Below, piece after piece: positions 45,230-56,841 of a DNA stretch of 64,000 nucleotides. The stretch is from the NCBI GenBank assembly GCA_026874595.1, contig CM049322.1, forward strand, positions 26,597,840 to 26,661,839, written 5' to 3'. The stretch comes from Sipunculus nudus (taxonomy: Eukaryota > Annelida > Sipuncula > Golfingiida > Sipunculidae). The notes beneath the pieces were generated by a model that saw only the letters and a list, made by a program, of their open reading frames with translations, ran no database searches and had not been told where the DNA came from. A program made the translations under genes and the position numbers. Positions within the stretch are counted from its first letter, which is position 1; the number at the start of each line of letters is the position of its first letter.

Positions 45230-48095
45230 CATTCTCTGTATTGAATTTTGATGCCTCTGATCATTTTCCAATCAAATGTACCCTAGAGTTAAATAGGGAG
45301 GTTAAAATTAGAGCAAATATAATTAAGACAGAACCATGGATAAAGTATAAACTGAAGTCAAATGATTATAATGCAATAACAGCTCTCTTGAACCAAGAAA
45401 TATCAGTAAGACATTTAGATACTTTTTTTCAGTGTATTAATTATAATGTTGAAGAAGCCTTGAATTGTCTGATGAATTATATATTGACTGCAGCTGAAAA
45501 AGTAAAGAAAAAACATAATCATGAGCAAAATATCAAAACACAACCTAAATGGTGGGATAAAGAGTGCCACACAGCTAAAAAATTCAAAGACATAGCACTC
45601 AATAAATACAGACGTTCAGGATTGTTACATGATTTAAATGCATACAGGAGAGAAAGACAATCTTTTAAGAATGTATGTGATGGTAAAAAGAAAAAATGTC
45701 AAGATATTGAAATAAATTGTATATTTAATGGTAAGAACATTAATGAAATGTGGAAATATGTGCGTTACTTTAAGACATCCAGAAAACCAAATCTGATAGA
45801 AGCTTCCAGGTGGTATGATTATTTTCAAGAACTGTTTTACAAAGATGATAATAAAATACAAGAAGATTTCAGATTACTAATTCAAGATTTCAGTTCAAGT
45901 AATTATGATGAGAACCTTGATTGTGGGGAACTTGGTACTTATATAGATCAGAATGAAATCAGACAAGCAGTAAACCAGATGAAAAGTGGGAAATCACCAG
46001 GTCCTGATGGTGTAACAGTTGATTTTATTAAATGAATATTAGATTTTTTACTTCTTCCACTTGAAACTCTATATAATAAGATATTACAAACAGGTATATT
46101 TCCAGAAGCTTGGAGCAAAGCTGTTATATATCCATTGCATAAGAAAGGGGTAGTGACAGACCCCAAAAATTATAGGGGTATTTCATTATTGGATGTTCTT
46201 GGAAAAATATTCATGAAAATATTGTACAACAGGCTAGTTATTTATGTAGAAGACTTAAATATAATAAGTGAATCTCAAGCAGGCTACAGGAAGGGATATA
46301 GTACCATAGATAATGCCTTTGTATTGCAAGCTTTAGTACAAAAATATTTATCAAAAAGGGGAGGCAGGTTTTACTGCATATATATTGACTTCTCAACAGC
46401 TTTTGACAGTGTACAACATGACTTTTTATGGTATGTACTTATGAAATCTGGTATAAATGGTAAAATGCTTAAAGTTTTTAAATCCATGTACTTGAAAATG
46501 AAATCATGTGTGCTAGCAGGAAATGAGTTATCTGAATACTTTAACTGTTCTATGGGAACAAGACAAGGCTGCATGATTAGTCTGCTGTTATTCTCCCTGT
46601 TTATAAATGAATATTTTGATACTTTGCATACTTCAGATTGCAAGGGAATTTATATAGACGAACATCTCCCAAATATTATAACACTGATGTTTGCAGATGA
46701 TATTGTAAATTTTAGTGATACAGTTGGTAGACTTCAAAAGCAAATTGATCATTTACAAGATTTCTCTAATAAATATGGAATGAAGATAAATCTTGATAAA
46801 ACTAAAATCATGGTCTTTAGAAAAGGTGGTACACTGAAAAAGGTAGAAAGATGGTATATCGGAGGAAAAAAACTTGATGTTGTACCACATTACAAATATC
46901 TCGGTATTGTTTTTTCTAACAGGTTATCATGGACTAAAACACAGAAACAACAGGTTATGCAAGCAAACAAAGCTGTATGTGTTATAAAGAATTTCCACAA
47001 AAAATTGTAAGTATTTAAGTGTGAATCACTTGTTTTATCTATTTGATACCTTGGTAGTACCTATTCTGATTTATGGAAGCGAGTTATGGGGGTTTACTAA
47101 AATAGAAATAATTGAAAGAGTACACATAAAATTTTTTAAGTATGTGTTAAATGTAGGAATAAACACTGCAAATTCAGCAGCACTAGGAGACTGGACGGTA
47201 TCCTCTATTTGGAACCTATTCAATAAAATGCATAAAGTACTGGTTTAAGATATTACAAATGGCAGACAAAAGATACCCAAGGCATCTATATAATTTGATG
47301 GTAAAGTTAGATGAACAGGGAAAAATAACTTGGGCAACTCATATAAGAATATTATTGTTTAAAACAGGCTTTGGTTATGTTTGGTTAGCACAGTCTGTGG
47401 GAAATAGCAACATGTTAATAACAAATTTCAAACAGAGACTAAAGGATATAGCAATGCAAGAATGGCAAGAAAATATAACCTTATGTAATTAGTTGGATTT
47501 CTATGGGTTTTTTAAATCAATGCTGACAGTAGAGAAGTATATTTCATGTGTTCCTAACAAATGTCATAGACAGGCACTTGCCAAATTACGATGTTCAAAT
47601 CATAAATTATCCATTGAAACTGGTAGACATCAGGGAATAGCAAAAGAAGAAAGAATTTGTATGTATTGTTTTAATAGAGGATTTAATGTATTAGAAGATG
47701 AAATCATTTCATGCTTGAATGTCCTATGTATGTAGATCTGAGGGTTAAGTACTTAAGAGCTGACTTACTAGATCCAAATGAACACAATTTAAAGAAACTT
47801 TTTAATTTAAATGAACCATGTGAGATAGCTAGTGTTGCAGCATTTGTATATCATTCATTTAGAAGGAGAGAACAATCATTGGGTAATTAATGTATTAAGT
47901 GTTAACCTTGAACTATTGATGGCAGATTAATAACCTGATTTATAATTGGATATTTTTATTGTATTATTTGTTCATGTTTTGTTAAAATGACAATTTGATA
48001 TTTATAGTGTATTACTATGTTAATGTTTCTTTTTTTGGAACTTTGGGCCTGAGGCCTTTTCCTGAATAAACTTATTCTATTCTAAATATTCTATT
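45230..48095 (+). mobile_element. 5'-truncated LINE with 13-bp target-site duplication
   Basis: CTTGTGTAATAAA is present exactly at 45217-45229 and at 48096-48108, marking a target-primed insertion. The element begins inside the endonuclease region and carries an RT region and a Cys-rich C-terminus. It ends in a short 3'UTR (GGGCCTGAGGCCTTTTCCTG) with an AATAAA and a TATTC-type tail (48071-48095). It lies inside a family H copy and so is younger than it. Confidence 0.95.
45232..47890 (+). pseudogene. LINE ORF2 remnant (endonuclease end, RT, C-terminal CCHC)
   Basis: Opens with NFDASDHFPI, the last (SDH) motif of an APE-type endonuclease. RT landmarks: SGKSPGPDGV (about 45990), LHKKGVVTDPKNYRGISLL, YIDFSTAFDSVQHDF, GTRQGCMISLLLFSLFINEY and catalytic FADD at 46690-46701. 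After RT come PILIYGSELWGF and RCSNHKLSIETGRH, then a Cys motif ending HFMLECPMY. Breaks: TGA at 46033-46035, frameshifts near 47005, 47240 and 47705, TAG at 47490-47492. The C-terminal motif is common in invertebrate I/Jockey-like LINEs; exact clade not assigned. Inactive. Confidence 0.93.
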
Positions 48096-49407
48096 CTTGT
48101 GTAATAAATGAAACCTGTTGCCTGAAACCATTTAATGATGCACCAAGGGAAAAATGGGCCTACAGTCAGTGTTATATAAAAGTTACATTTCATAAACATA
48201 TAATGTGTGAAGGTAATTAAGTTTTCAAAAGTTAAATATATGGCCATATGAGTTAACAAGGGACCCATGGGTCCCGGCGCTCAGCTGATTGTGATTGGAT
48301 CATAAATGTTTCTCCATTGTGATACTATATCGAGTCGATAAAGCTTATGAATATCATGGACATGATCGGCTATTATAAAGGAATGCAATGTAATATGTGA
48401 GTAAATAATAAATGAAATAACCTGACTGATGGATTAATAGAGTAAAATATAGTGGTTTATCTTTTATTTATTTAGGAGGGGTTGAAAATTGTGATATATC
48501 TGAGCAAATATGAATGCAATGACAACAGTAAGCAGTAGTAGAATGATGAATAGGCTATTTGTTGAAGGATCTATAATGTATGGTAGTCTGCAAGATTTCA
48601 ATTTGACTGATATGATGTTATGATTTACTATGCAGATGAGGGGATTTATGATGACTGTATGACACAATATCTCTACATTCTTGACAATGTACATTATTTT
48701 GATGCCCACTATGTCTACATATTACACAATATTGACATAATTTCTGGCAGATACCTATGGACGAATAGTTATACAAAATATTAAAGTATAAATATATCTG
48801 ATTCATCTTGTTCTTGTTTGCTGAGGCTGAAAAGATCAGAAAAAGTAATCTTTGCCATGGTTGGTTGATATGATTGAAGTGAATGTTGCAAATAATATTT
48901 TGAGATCAGACCATGTGTTTCCATTGGTTACCTTTTTGATAAGCTGTTGACAGTTCAACAGTTTAGAGATTTGTCTAATGAGATCCAATTATCTTTAAAA
49001 ACCTATTTTCTATTTTATCATATGTATACAGTAGCCATAAAGTCCCCACTTAACAGGTGGAAGGATTGACAGGGGTAGGAGGTTATGATGGAATTTACAA
49101 CGCCTCAGTCTTTCTGTATATATTAGCTTTAATTATTAAATTTTATGGAATAGCAATAGAACTATTGTTCACAGTGCCAAAGAGCAAGGACTCTATTGGG
49201 TGGGGGAAGGGGATGGTGGGAATTACAGCACCCTTGCATATTCATACAGGATATTAAATTCAATTCAAGTGCTTACAGAGAAAAATGTTTATTCATAATT
49301 ATTAAATATTTAAGCAGGCAGAAAGGTGGAGAAACAATAATTATGCAAGCAGAAAGGTGCAAAACAAAGCAAATCATTTTAATTCCCATTCTACTGAGCC
49401 AGGAAAA

Positions 49408-50374
49408 ACTAGATATTTCTTGGCACCGCAGGTGCAATAGTATCCCCAGACAATTAATCCCCCCCCCCCTTTTAAGAATAGGCCCCCCATCTTCAGCAAC
49501 AATTAATATCAGACCACACTCATAGAAAAGGTCACTCTCATAGTAAAGGTCATGACCCCAATTTCAATATACATGATCCCCTAACCCATGTCTATGTATA
49601 TGCATAATATGAAAGAAATCTGTCTGATAGTTTTTGACTTATAATGCTCACAGTACTGTTAAGTGGCAATGATGGGGGTATTAAACGGCATGAAAACAAG
49701 TAAAAGGATAACAGGTAGCGCCACCTGTTTCCAGTACATGACATTACTATCCAAGATCTTCGGTCGAGTTGATTTTTGGACCAATCCATGCACCCCTTAT
49801 TAAGAATAAATGATTTTGTGTGATTTTCACCATATATGGCAATATTCAAGGTCAAGGCCACTCTCATAGGACAGGTCATGACCCTAATTTTAATAAACAT
49901 CATCCCATAACCCATATCTATGTATATGCATGATATAAAAGAAATCTGTCCATTAGTTTTTGACTTATAAAGCTCACAGTACTGTCAAGTAGCAATTTTT
50001 GGGGTATTAAACGGCACGAAAATAAGTAAAGAATAATAGGTGGTGCCACCAGTTTCTGGAACATGACAACCCTATCCATGATCTTCCATCAACTTAATTT
50101 TGGGATCAAACCATGCAAGATTTCTTGAGATATTTAAGAATTTGTGTGATTTTCCCCAAAATTGGACCTATTCAAGGTCAAGGACACTCTCCTATTCAAG
50201 GTCATGACCTCATTTTAAAGAGGCGTCGTCCTCTGACCCATATCTATACATATACCAAGTTTGGTAAAGATCTGTGAAATATTTTTTGAGTTATCACGCA
50301 AACAAGATTTATATGCAGCGGCGGCGGGACCGGTATGAAAACATAGTATCCCCCGACTTTGTCTGGGGATACAA
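49408..50374 (+). mobile_element. Family T element, complete, short form
   Basis: Starts ACTAG (49408-49412), hairpin GCACC-GCA-GGTGC (49423-49435), subterminal GTATCCCCAGACA (49440-49452). Three core units follow (TCAAGGTCAAGGCCACTCTC, GATCTTCGGTC) and a (GGC)n remnant. The closing hairpin GTATCCCCCGAC-TTT-GTCTGGGGATAC occupies 50346-50372. Inserted after AGGAAAA, with TGAATAAT resuming; no target duplication is evident. Confidence 0.83.
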
Positions 50375-50560
50375 TGAATAATATCTGCCTTTATTCCTTT
50401 TTTTCAAAACATCATTTTTTCCAGGTTTTAAAATGTAACTACACATTTACAGAATAACATATATTTATGAATTGCTTCAACATTCATAGCTAATTATTCT
50501 GGTTTATAGTACCTGTCAGCAGAATGGGGTGCAGGGAGAATGGGAGGCTTAGGGGTGAGA

Positions 50561-50668
50561 GAGAATGGGAGAGAGAGAAAGAGAGAGAGAGAAAGAGAGA
50601 GTGAACTAGACTATCATGGAGAGAGAGAAAGAGAGAGAGAAGACTGCCAGAGAGAGAGAGAGAGAGGC
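50561..50668. repeat. GA-rich microsatellite
   Basis: (GA)n with AAAG interruptions, followed by GGCTCTCTGGTAATTACTGC, the same sequence that follows the GA tract at 4428-4480. It is therefore an internal landmark of one H subfamily. Confidence 0.85.
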
Positions 50669-51174
50669 TCTCTGGTAATTACTGCCTGACCCAGCCTGAC
50701 CCAGACAATCACCCTGATCACAGAGGCAGTGGCTAGGTCAGAAGATGAACCGGTTATGTAATACTGCCCAAACACACATTTCACTGACTTGATGAAATCA
50801 ATCAAGACATAGTGCTTGAAAACTTGAATGACATCTACAGTTTTTGATCAGTTGGTTTCAAATTTCAGATTTTAACAGATGAAATGCTTATGTGTACATG
50901 CTGTGAAAATTAAATCCACAGCATTAACACTAGTAACAGGAAATAAATGTCCACTGTAAGTCATATTAATTATCATGCATGCTTTTTACAAAAGAGTTAA
51001 CTGTTATTCAATAATTTCAGGTTGCCCCTAGCCAAAAGTACCACCAGCACAAATGATATGAGAGTTAAACTATTCATTAAAAATTAATTGGAATTAATGG
51101 GCAAAATATAATTTTAATTAAAAAATATTCATAGTAACATTTGAAAAGATTTCTTTTAATAATATAATTGAAAT

Positions 51175-51885
51175 ATTGACGCCACAGAACGACTGATACA
51201 TGCCTTTATTTCTACAAGGCTTGATAGCTGCAACTCACTGCTTCTGAATGTACCAGCTGCGCAGATCGCTAAACTGCAGTGCGTTCAGAACTGTGCAGCT
51301 CGGATAGTCACCAGGAAGCGTATGCGTGACAGCATCACAGGAATTCTGAGAGATCTTCACTGGCTTCCTGTTAAGCATTGGGTCAATTTCAAGGCTTTGT
51401 GTCTAACTTATCAATGTGTGAATGGTCTAGCCCCTGCATATTTGTCCGAGCTTGTGTCCCCATATGTGCCATCAAGAAGTCTCCGATCAAACAGCCAACT
51501 ACTCCTGTAGCAACCAGCATCCAGAACTAGATCCTATGGAGATCGCGCATTTGCAGTCGCTGTACCAAAGTTATGGAATCAGTTGCCTATGGTCCTAAAA
51601 ATGTGTGACTCATATGACACTTTCAAGAAGAAACTAAAGACACATCTTTTTAGCTTTGCATATAATTAGACAATTTCTCTAGTCAGTTTCACTACTTACA
51701 GACTTTTACTTATCTTAGTCAATTCTCATACTTTTTTTTTTAGTACTTTAATTTTTAATTTTTATTTATCTCTTATTTTAAATTTCAACTCAAATTATGC
51801 ATGTATTGTAAGGCGCCCCTGAGCAACACTCAGTGTTGGAAGGTGGCGCGGTATTAAGTGAATAAATTATTATTAATTATTAAAA
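51175..51885 (+). mobile_element. L2/CR1-like LINE, 3' end only
   Basis: The frame gives AFISTRLDSCNSLLLNVPA, KLQCVQNCAARIVTRKR, ILRDLHWLPVKHWVNFKALC, GLAPAYLSELVSPYVPSRSL, a TAG at 51508-51510, then SYGDRAFAVAVPKLWNQLP and FKKKLKTHLFSF. This is the post-RT region typical of L2/CR1-type LINEs. The 3'UTR AAGGCGCCCCTGAGCAACA leads into an AATAAATTATTATTAATTATT tail. Everything upstream of about the last 160 codons is missing. It interrupts a repeat whose intact version is at 39500-39850. Confidence 0.88.
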
Positions 51886-52039
51886 TAAAATTATAAAATA
51901 TATTCATGAATGCATTGATGAATACATTTTGAAAGTATTTGCACTCAAATTCTTTCTTTTTACCTGTATTAGCATTTGTATTAATTTTCATTATTGAACT
52001 ATTGAATTTTTTTTAATCATATTTGAATACAATTATTAA

Positions 52040-53636
52040 AGCTCAAATGAAACGATTTGGCCAAAAATCACAAAAAGTCGCTATTCCAGGAGTATATATC
52101 TTAAATTAACATTTGATACATGAATTCTGACATTATTTATTAGAAAACTAATGATAAAAGCAAAATATATTTGAGAGATCACGCTGTTCACGGAATCTGC
52201 CCAGCTCAGTGCTGCAGCAAGCAGCAGCTGGGCTGGCACGACGTGTGACGTCATAGCAGACAAACACGGTCACTCAGTCAGGTGTGCGGGCGCTGGTCAC
52301 TGTTCAAGTGTCAGCGGCAGAAGCTCTGGTCCGGTCCCTGAAATGGCTAGCCTTCTTGTGGATCAGGACGAATTAAGCAAGGTTCGAAATAATCGGTATC
52401 GCATCGCAATTTACGACGCAAAACACTGTGACACCTGATCCACAAGCCTATTGGCTGACATTGCATCAACGTCATTTGACCCATGCGTCCATTGGTTGAC
52501 CTCGACCTTATTTGAATAAATGTCATCTGACCTCTGACCCTGCTGGTCGTTGCGTTTTTGCACTGACAAAAAAGTTCCGGCTTAGTTGGACTGCACAGGA
52601 CATGAAAGCTTTCACCAATGTCAGTCAGAAAGCGTAATATTTGTAATCATTATAGCAAAGTAAATTATCCACACTCAGTAAACGGTCCGTATGCACTTTC
52701 ATTGTGCCCATTTTTACCCTTTCATTCAAATCAAAACCAGGTCTATAATAATGTGCCGTCGATGTCAATCTTTTATCTCATCAGTGACAATACAACATTA
52801 AATGTCTGTCAAATTCCAGATAACGATTTTCATCGGGAAAATGCGGTGAAAAAAATAAAAACAAATAATGTGTTATTTTAGTTTATACTCCTATTATCTG
52901 GTCCGCTTTTCTGGGTATTTCGTCCTGTTACATGGGCATGACATGCTCACATATAGGCATACCCGCCCGTGGTACCGAGACGTGGAATTGCCATAAAAAA
53001 GTCCCGCACCCGTATCAGGAAAAAAACGTGATTATGTTTTGAATTATATTTGGAAAGTTATCCGTTATATTATAAAAATATAAAAACAGCCCATTTGAAT
53101 AAACCTCTAAAATGAACTTGTCATGTTTCTATAAAGCAGACTGAGTGACACATTGTTATAGGGTGTACATACTATCGATGTCAGCTGCACACCGTGTTGT
53201 TAAACGATCTTCCTAACTGTCTTCACAGGATATCTATATAGACTTTCACTCTTTGGGTGGAAAATGCAAACATTTATAAAAGAAATACGATGAAAATATA
53301 GTATTCAGTGAACAAGTATGTCTTAAGGTATCAAGAACCGTATGTTTTTCCGGGACAAGAACAGAGACAGTCGGGCGTGACACGCGTGTCTACACAGTGA
53401 GTGACCGGGGTTGCTGCAGCCATGCACTGAGCTGTTTGTCTGCTTTGACGTCACAGGTCATCAAGACGATGGGGCCAGCTGAATGGCCATTTGAATGCAA
53501 CGGTCACTTCTTGACAGTACAACACCTCAAAATATTAATAATTAAAAGAATATTTTTAAAAAGTATTCAAACGTTTAGGGGTAATATTACATTGCTAATC
53601 CAATTATGTGTTAGGTGAAATCGTTTCATTCGAGCT
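52040..53636. mobile_element. Inverted-repeat DNA element with TTAA (or TA) duplication
   Basis: Left end AGCTCAAATGAAACGATTT and inverted right end AGCTCGAATGAAACGATTT (18 of 19 match), bordered by TTAA at 52036-52039 and 53637-53640. Subterminal inverted blocks share TGACGTCA and GCAGACAAAC (about 52248 and 53440). CpG-bearing interior; no transposase ORF seen in 1.6 kb. The duplication could be read as TA; superfamily unassigned. Confidence 0.78.
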
Positions 53637-53705
53637 TTAAGTATTCACTCAAGGTCTCATATTTATTCAGTTTCAGTCAAAAGAAACTGTTGAGAATCCA
53701 GACTA

Positions 53706-55108
53706 CCGTAAAATCTCCACTTAAAACCGCACTTCTGATTAAAACCGCACCCAGACTTCGCCGAAATTCCAGGTGAGACATCACGAGGGGTTCAAATACT
53801 AAGAACCCCCCTTTAAAACCGCACCAACTTTCGCTACGGAATGATTTGACAAAGGACACAATCAAGCTATCATCTAGAAATGAACACGCTTAGGTTGCGA
53901 CTCGGCCATTCCTGTCCACTTTAAAATTCCTTGGGCATTTTATTTAAACACATCAGAACACTTTTTTGCAGGGTCACTCAAGCATAAAGTTTGGGAAGAC
54001 GTAAGGGCCGGTGAACCTTTGCCTGTTTATACAGATTTTATTCTCGTATTCTTGTTTGCTACTGATTTGTCATTATATTTTAAAAAAAAATATTCTGCTG
54101 ATCCATTTCAAGTCACTGTATATTTTAATTCTAAAAGTAATATTTTGAAACCTAATTTTTTATGAAAATTCCATTTTCTGGAATTACTTGGAAGATTCAA
54201 ATCATTTTCATACCGGTTACTTCGGTATTATTATCGTCACATCGTACGTTGACATCGCTCCATGTCACAATTTGCTGGTGCGTTTGAAAACATCGCTGGT
54301 CAACTTAACTAAATATCTAAGTAACCGAAGTTACCTTGTCGAGATACGCACATATAGGAAACATGACGCTTAAAATCGAGTGATTTAAGGTAAAATTAAA
54401 GTGGCCAGTCGGGGTAAGCAAGTTTTTTTTCCTGAAGAAAGTTTCCGTGTGGGGAGCCATTTTGTCAAAGCAGTGTTCGCGCAAGGCACGCTGGGACGAA
54501 ATAGGTGGCTGTTCTGTTTACCACCCACCACGTACAGCCGTTCAAAATATTCTTAGCAGAATACCGGGGCGTTTCAGCACATGGCGGCACTCAAACTTGA
54601 TTTTAAAACGATGGTCTGCCATTGTGACTCCTTATGATGTCAGCTTTTTATTCATTTTACGTTTTAAACAAATAATCATTGCTAAATAATGCCGCAAATG
54701 GGTTTAAAGTAGGCTTTTATTTCAATTTTGCTTGACCATGCCCAACGAAGTGGGCCGCTGTGTGTTACAGCAGGGTTGTTGTAAACGTATTATTTGGTGA
54801 CAGTTACCAAGATTTTATAACAAGTTATATATCACAAGAAACTAATCAGCAATATTTAGTTTATAAATAACAAATAATCGTAAATAATACATTTAAACAC
54901 GGCTCCCATGCATGCGAGACTGCTGCTAAGAACGGCCTTCGAAAGTTGCAATATTATCGCCCACTCGCCGGCCCAAAAACGATGTCTGTCAGGAAGATAT
55001 TCAGGAAATCCTTCTATTATAAACCGCACAGTGCGTTCAGGAAATCAACCCGATTTCAAGATTTTGAATTTCTTGATTAAACCGCGGTTTTAAGTGGAGA
55101 TTTTACGG
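53706..55108. mobile_element. Inverted-repeat DNA element with TA duplication
   Basis: 25-bp perfect terminal inverted repeats (left 53706-53730, right 55084-55108) beginning CCGTAAAATCTCCACTTAAA, bordered by TA at 53704-53705 and 55109-55110. The element interrupts GAGAATCCAG / TACAAA, intact at 34700. No long ORF in 1.4 kb, so non-autonomous. Confidence 0.9.
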
Positions 55109-56841
55109 TATACAAATTTCACAAATTTTAATAATGATTGTAACTACCTGGTTTTATGGCTTTAATTTATAAAAAAAAATATTATATTCATTTTGAATAC
55201 TTTTACATCACTGTCAAGACACTTATGACATATATTAACATTATAGACATCATAAAGAGAACTTGTCTTAAAGACCTGATATTTTTATCACATTTTAAAA
55301 ATTTTATTTTTGGTTTAAATTTGTATCAGAAAAAAAGAAAATAATTTCCACTACGAAACTAAACATGTGTTCAAAATTAACAAAGGATCAAAACAAACCA
55401 ATATATTATACAAGGAGCAATCAGTTGGGAATGTTTAATTTTATTAACTGAAATAAAGTTATCAGAAATATAAATTTTGATTATTTACCCAGTATCATGT
55501 ATCAGCTGATACAGCCATGAGTCTGAATGTTATTATTCAAACATATTGACATGTTTAATGAGTACTTGTCTGAGTAATTTTTTTTTAAATTTTTGACATA
55601 TTTCATTTTTTTTTAAATTTGTAATAAAAAAACTCCAACAAATTAAACACCTGGAAAAGACCTGGAAATTTAGAATATTTAATATGATCAAATGCTTCCT
55701 TGTCTATCATTAACTGCTTCACATAATCCCTTAAAGTAAACAACAATTTTATTTAATTATTTAATTTTCATTTTAATGATTGAAATAAAAAAAATACCCA
55801 ATGGTGACTGCATGGTGTCATTTGAAATATATTTTCAGCAATCCATGAAAGATCTATGAAACATCAGTAATTGCAAGGTCCCTGTTACTCATTAACCATA
55901 AAAATTCCTTTTCCATTTATTTTTCTTAAAGTTGTTATTGTAAACCAATATTTTTTTTTAAATTATTGTTTATTGCTATGATTTTGGCCAAACAATTACA
56001 AGAGGAGGGGGGTTGAATAGCTATATCCAGCTGAGGCCACCCAAGAGCTGGCTGGCTGCAGTATATGCCTCACTTCAAGCATGAAAGGTCAATATGGGGA
56101 CATATAGAGGGGCTTAAGTACAGCCTAGGTGTGACATGGTCTCATAAAAAATGTAATAAAAGCTACAGTTTTTGGTCAATTCCTTTCAAATTTCAGAATT
56201 AAGAAGCTGAAATCCTTACATGTGCATGATATGAAAATTAAACCAACAGTACTTGCCCAAAGTTGGGCAAAATTTTAGGTACTGATTTCATACTTATGCC
56301 AATAACTCATAAAATTTGAAAAATTCAGATATAATTTTTGGTATACAATTAAATCTTGATTAAATGGAATTATATCCCTGAAAGGAAGTCTCTAGCTTAA
56401 GCCATTCTTATGTTAAGTGCGTAAATATATTTCCTGATTTTTTATGAGGTGCATTTTGTTCAGGCCCATAACTTCAACAAATAAAGCAATACTGACCTAA
56501 TTTTTGGTATGTACATAGAAAATGTATGGAAGAATATGCATATTCTCAATCATCAAAATCAGATCAGTGGTTTTGATATTAGGCAGTCTTATAGTGTAAC
56601 AATGGTTTTTTTTATGGAAAATGTAGAGGTTTTTCCTTTATATCTCGAAGGAACAAAGTCCTAATGACCCAATTTTTGGTATGGTGGGAGATTTTGGGGA
56701 CATCTAACTGTATGCCGAATTTCGGATTCATAGGTGTAACGATTTCAAAACGTGCCAGTTTAACGGACGGACGGACAGACGGACAGCCGATGGACGAAGG
56801 ACCACGACTATAGCTCAGTAGACTTGTAGTCAGCTGAGCTA

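Larger units (their letters stand above)
45035..48252 (-). mobile_element. Family H fragment split by a LINE
   Basis: Left terminus AACAAGGGTCCCATGGGTCA at 45035. The fragment runs to 45229, is interrupted by the LINE at 45230-48095, and resumes at 48096 (the 13-bp duplicated site) until the next H terminus near 48255. TATATAAGCATTTGAAAAGC matches 39951-39970. Confidence 0.7.
48255..56841 (-). mobile_element. Family H composite, split by four or more insertions
   Basis: Left terminus AACAAGGGACCCATGGGTCC then CGGCGCTCAGCTG; right terminus hairpin 56811-56841 after CGGACGGACGGACAGACGG. Insertions: family T 49408-50374, L2-like LINE 51175-51885, TTAA element 52040-53636, TA element 53706-55108. 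What remains (about 3.9 kb) is a mixture of H segments: 48255-48830 as in 17264, 48840-49400 as in 41850, 51050-53700 flanks as in 39500-39850. More than one H copy may be merged here. Confidence 0.6.
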
